Shown in pieces: positions 6,873 to 9,404 of a stretch of 9,404 nucleotides of DNA (positions are counted from its first letter, which is position 1; each line of letters begins with the position of its first letter). The notes under the pieces are model-generated. The model was given only the letters and a program-made list of their open reading frames with translations. It had not been told where the DNA came from and did not search any database. Source of the stretch: Chromatiales bacterium. GTDB taxonomy: Bacteria > Pseudomonadota > Gammaproteobacteria > Thiohalospirales > Thiohalospiraceae. The DNA lies in the NCBI GenBank assembly GCA_026984715.1, contig JALSRO010000293.1, forward strand, positions 1 through 9,404, in the 5' to 3' direction. A program made the translations under genes and the position numbers.

Positions 6873-8893
6873 GAGATCACCCACAACAACACCACCAGAG
6901 TTCCCAGGGACCATGCCAGATAGACCCGGATATTGCCCGACTGCAGCCGGGTCACCCGGCGGGCCACCGCATGAATCCAGCGCTCGACAGGGGCGTAGAG
7001 CCACCCCCATGCCCGATCCAGCACAAGCAGCTGATAGCGCATCCCCTCCTCCCGTCGTTCTATCCGCTCCTCGATACGGAAGATTGGCCCGAAAACACGG
7101 CGGATGGGTTGGGAAAAAGCGGTAGCGGTGTACTGCATACGGGGCGACGGCAGAACCTGCCCGAAACCACAATCCCAGGGATCACAGCGCCGCACCTCAC
7201 CCCCGTCGTGACGGCGCAGCACCACGGCTGCGAGCCAGCCGACGAGAACCAGGGCCGCCACGACCACCGGAGCCGAATAACTGGCGACCTCCGGGGCCAC
7301 CGGCGTCAGCCACAGCCAGCCACGAGCGGTCGCCTGGGACAGCCCCTGCCCGAGCAGCTGAGCGGGAACCGCATCCAGCCACAGCAACACCGTCGTGGGG
7401 AACACCCCCGCCAAGAGGCAGAGGAGCGCAAGAGCGGCCTGTGCGGCACGCATACCAAGTGGCGTGGGGCGGGCACGGCGAACCCGCCGTGAGCGGGCCT
7501 GACCCAGGAAGGCCACCCCATAGACCTTGACAAAACAGGCTGCCGCCAGAGCCCCGGTCAACGCCAGCATGGCGGCCGTGATGGGGATCAGACTGCGCAA
7601 CACGCCCCCATCCAGCATCCAGGCCTGCAGTGCCGTCTGAAAGGTCAACCACTCGGAGACGAAGCCGTTGAACGGCGGCAGGGCAGAAATACTGATACAC
7701 CCCACCAGGAAAAACAGCCCGGTCCAGGGCATGCGCCGCAGCAGCCCACCCATACGCTCCAGATCCCGCTCATTGGCAGCATGCAGGATGGCGCCCGCGC
7801 CAAGGAACAACAGACTCTTGAACAGAGCGTGATTCAGTGTATGGTAGAGGGCGGCGACCAGCCCCAGCACCCCAATGGCGGGATGACCCGTAGCCAGGAA
7901 GATCACCCCCAATCCCAGCCCGATGAAGATGATGCCGATATTCTCCACCGAATGATAGGCCAGCAGGCGCTTGAGATCGTGCTGCATCAGCGCATAGAGC
8001 ACCCCCATCAGGGCTGAGGCGCTGCCGGCCACCAGGATCGCCACACCCCACTGCCACTGCAGCTCCCCCAGCAGATCGAACACGAAGCGAACAAAGCCGT
8101 ATACCGCAACCTTCAGCATCACCCCGGACATCATGGCCGAAACATGGGACGGCGCAGCGGGATGTGCCTCCGGCAGCCAGACATGCATCGGGACCAGGCC
8201 GGCCTTCATCCCGAACCCCACGAATGCCAGACCAAAGGCCACACTGGCCCAGCCGGGAGAGAGCGGAGCGGCACGCATGGCGTCGAAGGCGAAACCCTCC
8301 CCGAACCCGGCCAGGACACCATACCCCAGCAGGATCGACAGTGCACCCACATGGGCCATCAACAGATAGAGAAAGGCCGCGCGCCGGTTGGCAGCCTGCT
8401 CGTGCTGAAAGGCCACCAGGAAGTAGGAGCTCAACGACATCAGCTCCCACGCCACCATGAAAAGAAAGGCGTCGTCGGCCAGCACCACCAGCAGCATGCC
8501 AGTCACGAACAGGCCGGTGAACAGCCCCAGCACAGGCAGCGGATCCTGACCATGTTCGAAATCGCGCACATATCCTGGCCCATAGATCGCCACTGCAGCT
8601 ACCACCAGCCCGATGACCAGCAGGAAGAAGCCGGCCAGCGCATCGAGCCGCAGACGCCAGGCCAACCACGGCAACCCCAGCGGAAGCTCGCCGAGCGCCG
8701 CCTGGGGCGAAGCCAGGGCCGCCAGCCCGGCACCCACCGCCGCCACACCAGCCACCCCCAGCAGAACGAACATCGACCGCTTGAACAGCGGACCCCGTTT
8801 TCCCCCCGTTCCCAACGCCGAAACAGCCGACGCCAGCGACGCCAGCAGCGCCACACAGGCAAGCAAGAGAGAGAAAGGGAATACGCCGCCCAT
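6869..8893 (-). CDS. hyfB: HyfB-like antiporter-type membrane subunit
   Basis: 674 residues, close to E. coli HyfB (about 672). The ATG at 8893 comes 2 nt after the stop of the XRE regulator, with AGAGG as ribosome site. An in-frame upstream start at 8971 would overlap the regulator and adds non-membrane sequence. It belongs to the NuoL/M/N-MrpA/D family. The ion-path residues are complete: E150 in MVAWELMSLSSY (TM5), K230 in GMKAGLVPMHVWLPEAH (TM7), K261 in VMLKVAVYG (TM8) and K359 in HALFKSLLFLGAG (TM12). The C-terminal extension typical of HyfB follows, with CDPWDCGFG and SPRMQYTATAFSQPI and a last membrane helix near the end. It is the distal antiporter-like subunit; its ion specificity is not visible. 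Confidence 0.94.
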   Translation of the reverse strand: MGGVFPFSLLLACVALLASLASAVSALGTGGKRGPLFKRSMFVLLGVAGVAAVGAGLAALASPQAALGELPLGLPWLAWRLRLDALAGFFLLVIGLVVAAVAIYGPGYVRDFEHGQDPLPVLGLFTGLFVTGMLLVVLADDAFLFMVAWELMSLSSYFLVAFQHEQAANRRAAFLYLLMAHVGALSILLGYGVLAGFGEGFAFDAMRAAPLSPGWASVAFGLAFVGFGMKAGLVPMHVWLPEAHPAAPSHVSAMMSGVMLKVAVYGFVRFVFDLLGELQWQWGVAILVAGSASALMGVLYALMQHDLKRLLAYHSVENIGIIFIGLGLGVIFLATGHPAIGVLGLVAALYHTLNHALFKSLLFLGAGAILHAANERDLERMGGLLRRMPWTGLFFLVGCISISALPPFNGFVSEWLTFQTALQAWMLDGGVLRSLIPITAAMLALTGALAAACFVKVYGVAFLGQARSRRVRRARPTPLGMRAAQAALALLCLLAGVFPTTVLLWLDAVPAQLLGQGLSQATARGWLWLTPVAPEVASYSAPVVVAALVLVGWLAAVVLRRHDGGEVRRCDPWDCGFGQVLPSPRMQYTATAFSQPIRRVFGPIFRIEERIERREEGMRYQLLVLDRAWGWLYAPVERWIHAVARRVTRLQSGNIRVYLAWSLGTLVVLLWVIS

Positions 8894-8895
8894 TG

Positions 8896-9168
8896 TCAAC
8901 CTCTGAGCCGCACTCCACGCCCCCCAGCCGGGCTGGCCGCCCCTTCGGCAATCAGCTCCACACCGCCGCACTCCAGCGCCGCCACCACCTTGACCAGGGA
9001 GTCGACGTTGCCACGCACGTTACCCTCGCTCGCCTCCATGCGTTGAATGGTCGGCAGGGAGAGCCCGGCCTCCTGCGCCAGGTGGCTCTGGTCCCACCCC
9101 AGCAGCACTCTGGCCGCCTTCATCTGTCTTGCGGTAATCAATGGCTCATCCTCCTCCTCGTTCCCCAT
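8896..9168 (-). CDS. Small XRE-family HTH transcriptional regulator
   Basis: 90 residues from the ATG at 9168, which has GGAG four bases upstream. In-frame starts further up (GTG 9237, ATG 9228) would give up to 113 residues but have no clear ribosome site. The protein is almost only a DNA-binding domain: LITARQMKAARVLLGWDQ (10-27), then HLAQEAGLSLPTIQRMEAS (29-47) as the helix-turn-helix. A short helical tail follows, with GGVELIAEG and GRGVRLRG at the end, typical of a large group of small XRE regulators. No ligand-binding or Fe-S domain is present. As the first cistron of the hyf-like operon, 2 nt before hyfB, it probably controls that operon, including itself. The palindrome at 9292-9304 on the -35 box is its best candidate operator. 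Confidence 0.88.
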   Translation of the reverse strand: MGNEEEDEPLITARQMKAARVLLGWDQSHLAQEAGLSLPTIQRMEASEGNVRGNVDSLVKVVAALECGGVELIAEGAASPAGGRGVRLRG

Positions 9169-9271
9169 GGAGCTCCGGCAGGCGGGCAACCGAATGTCGG
9201 CTCCCTCTTCCGACTCCACCCCGCCCATCTGGGGCACAGCGACAAAAGCATGTTTGAAAACTGCTGTTTAC

Positions 9272-9300
9272 ATTATTTACCATGAATAGTGATGCTTCAA
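9272..9300 (-). promoter_or_regulatory. Sigma70 promoter of the XRE-hyf-like operon
   Basis: On the minus strand: -35 TTGAAG (9295-9300, 4 of 6), a 17-nt spacer and -10 AATAAT (9272-9277, 5 of 6). It lies in the only AT-rich patch (about 9241-9315) of this end of the window. Transcription would start near 9265, leaving a leader of about 97 nt before the ATG at 9168. Confidence 0.6.
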
Positions 9301-9304
9301 GCAT
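9292..9304. promoter_or_regulatory. Palindromic candidate operator over the -35 box
   Basis: ATGCTT-C-AAGCAT is a perfect 6-1-6 inverted repeat and covers the whole -35 box (9295-9300). Its size and symmetry suit a dimeric XRE repressor. A further AAGCAT half-site stands at 9246-9251, about 50 bp away on the other side of the start point. Binding by the first-cistron regulator is inferred. Confidence 0.45.
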
Positions 9305-9404
9305 TAATTACGACATAGCAGTCCCATCTTCGCTCCCCTCCTACCGAAGGACTACTCACCGCGCAAGGGAGCGCCGCCAGCAACCGGGCATTGGGCCACT
9401 GTAG
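9297..9404 (-). CDS. Possible C-terminal end of an upstream gene (unrecognised)
   Basis: The minus strand is open for 35 codons from the right edge to a TGA at 9297-9299, with an ending like ERRWDCYVVINA. The other two minus frames are closed. The opposite strand also has a 40-codon frame (ATG 9282, TAG 9402-9404) without ribosome site. I recognise neither product. If the minus frame is real, its stop lies inside the operator palindrome and the upstream gene would end right at the hyf-like promoter. A remnant of a mobile element is also possible. Confidence 0.2.
   Translation of the reverse strand, partial: LQWPNARLLAALPCAVSSPSVGGERRWDCYVVINA

Noticed and set aside
1662..8893. Active hydrogenase-4 or formate hydrogenlyase
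   Set aside because: The HyfG-like subunit lacks all four NiFe-binding cysteines, and no formate dehydrogenase, HyfH/HyfA or maturation gene is present in the window.
1662..8893. Mrp-type antiporter operon or a complex I (nuo) operon
   Set aside because: HyfG- and HyfI-like redox subunits exclude an Mrp antiporter; the fused NuoC-NuoD subunit, the HyfB/HyfE types and the absence of NuoA, E, F, G, I and J exclude standard complex I.
8144..9046. Plus-strand 300-residue ORF opposite hyfB and the regulator
   Set aside because: Gln/His/Arg-rich antisense shadow over two well-supported genes, with no motif and no ribosome site.
9254..9282. Divergent plus-strand promoter (TTGAAA at 9254-9259)
   Set aside because: No acceptable -10 element at 16-18 nt, and no convincing plus-strand gene follows inside the window.
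1..9404. CRISPR arrays, tRNA or rRNA genes, insertion-sequence ends
   Set aside because: I found no regularly spaced repeats, no tRNA-like cloverleaf and no paired terminal inverted repeats with target duplications.

Overview
All eight recognisable genes lie on the minus strand and are read from right to left. The DNA is GC-rich, with strong antisense open frames. The gene families suggest a gammaproteobacterium, perhaps a sulfur-oxidising or otherwise chemolithotrophic one. No marker gene in the window proves this, so the taxonomy is an inference.

Right part (about 9404 down to 1662): one compact operon. It opens with a small XRE/HTH regulator, followed by six membrane-complex genes: hyfB-, hyfC-, hyfE-, hyfF-, hyfG- and hyfI-like. 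Four consecutive junctions are 4-bp stop/start overlaps (GTGA or ATGA), the regulator-hyfB gap is 2 nt and the hyfG-hyfI gap is 18 nt, so the genes look translationally coupled. A good sigma70-type promoter (9272-9300) lies in an AT-rich patch ahead of the regulator, and a perfect 13-bp palindrome overlaps its -35 box.

The six structural genes resemble hydrogenase-4/formate hydrogenlyase and respiratory complex I. However, the catalytic-subunit homologue (HyfG-like) has lost all four cysteines that bind the NiFe centre: R-I-S-G-D-T-T replaces the first CxxC region and N-G-S-Y-S-G replaces the second. HyfI keeps the four cysteines of the proximal [4Fe-4S] cluster. No HyfH/HyfA ferredoxin-type subunit, HyfD, formate dehydrogenase or hyp maturation gene is present. 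This matches the poorly understood 'energy-converting hydrogenase-related' (Ehr) complexes: probably a membrane redox/ion-pumping module that is not a hydrogenase and whose electron partners are unknown.

Middle (1229-1661): about 430 bases without a credible gene. It holds several hairpins, one of which may be a weak terminator for the hyf-like operon.

Left part (1228 down to 1): an iron-type unit. A strong promoter (TTGACG, 17 nt, TATAAA with extended -10) overlaps a Fur-box-like sequence. It drives a periplasmic P19/Tp34-family metal-binding protein, followed one base later by an outer-membrane porin-like protein that runs off the left edge. Together these look like an iron-regulated uptake operon that continues outside the window.
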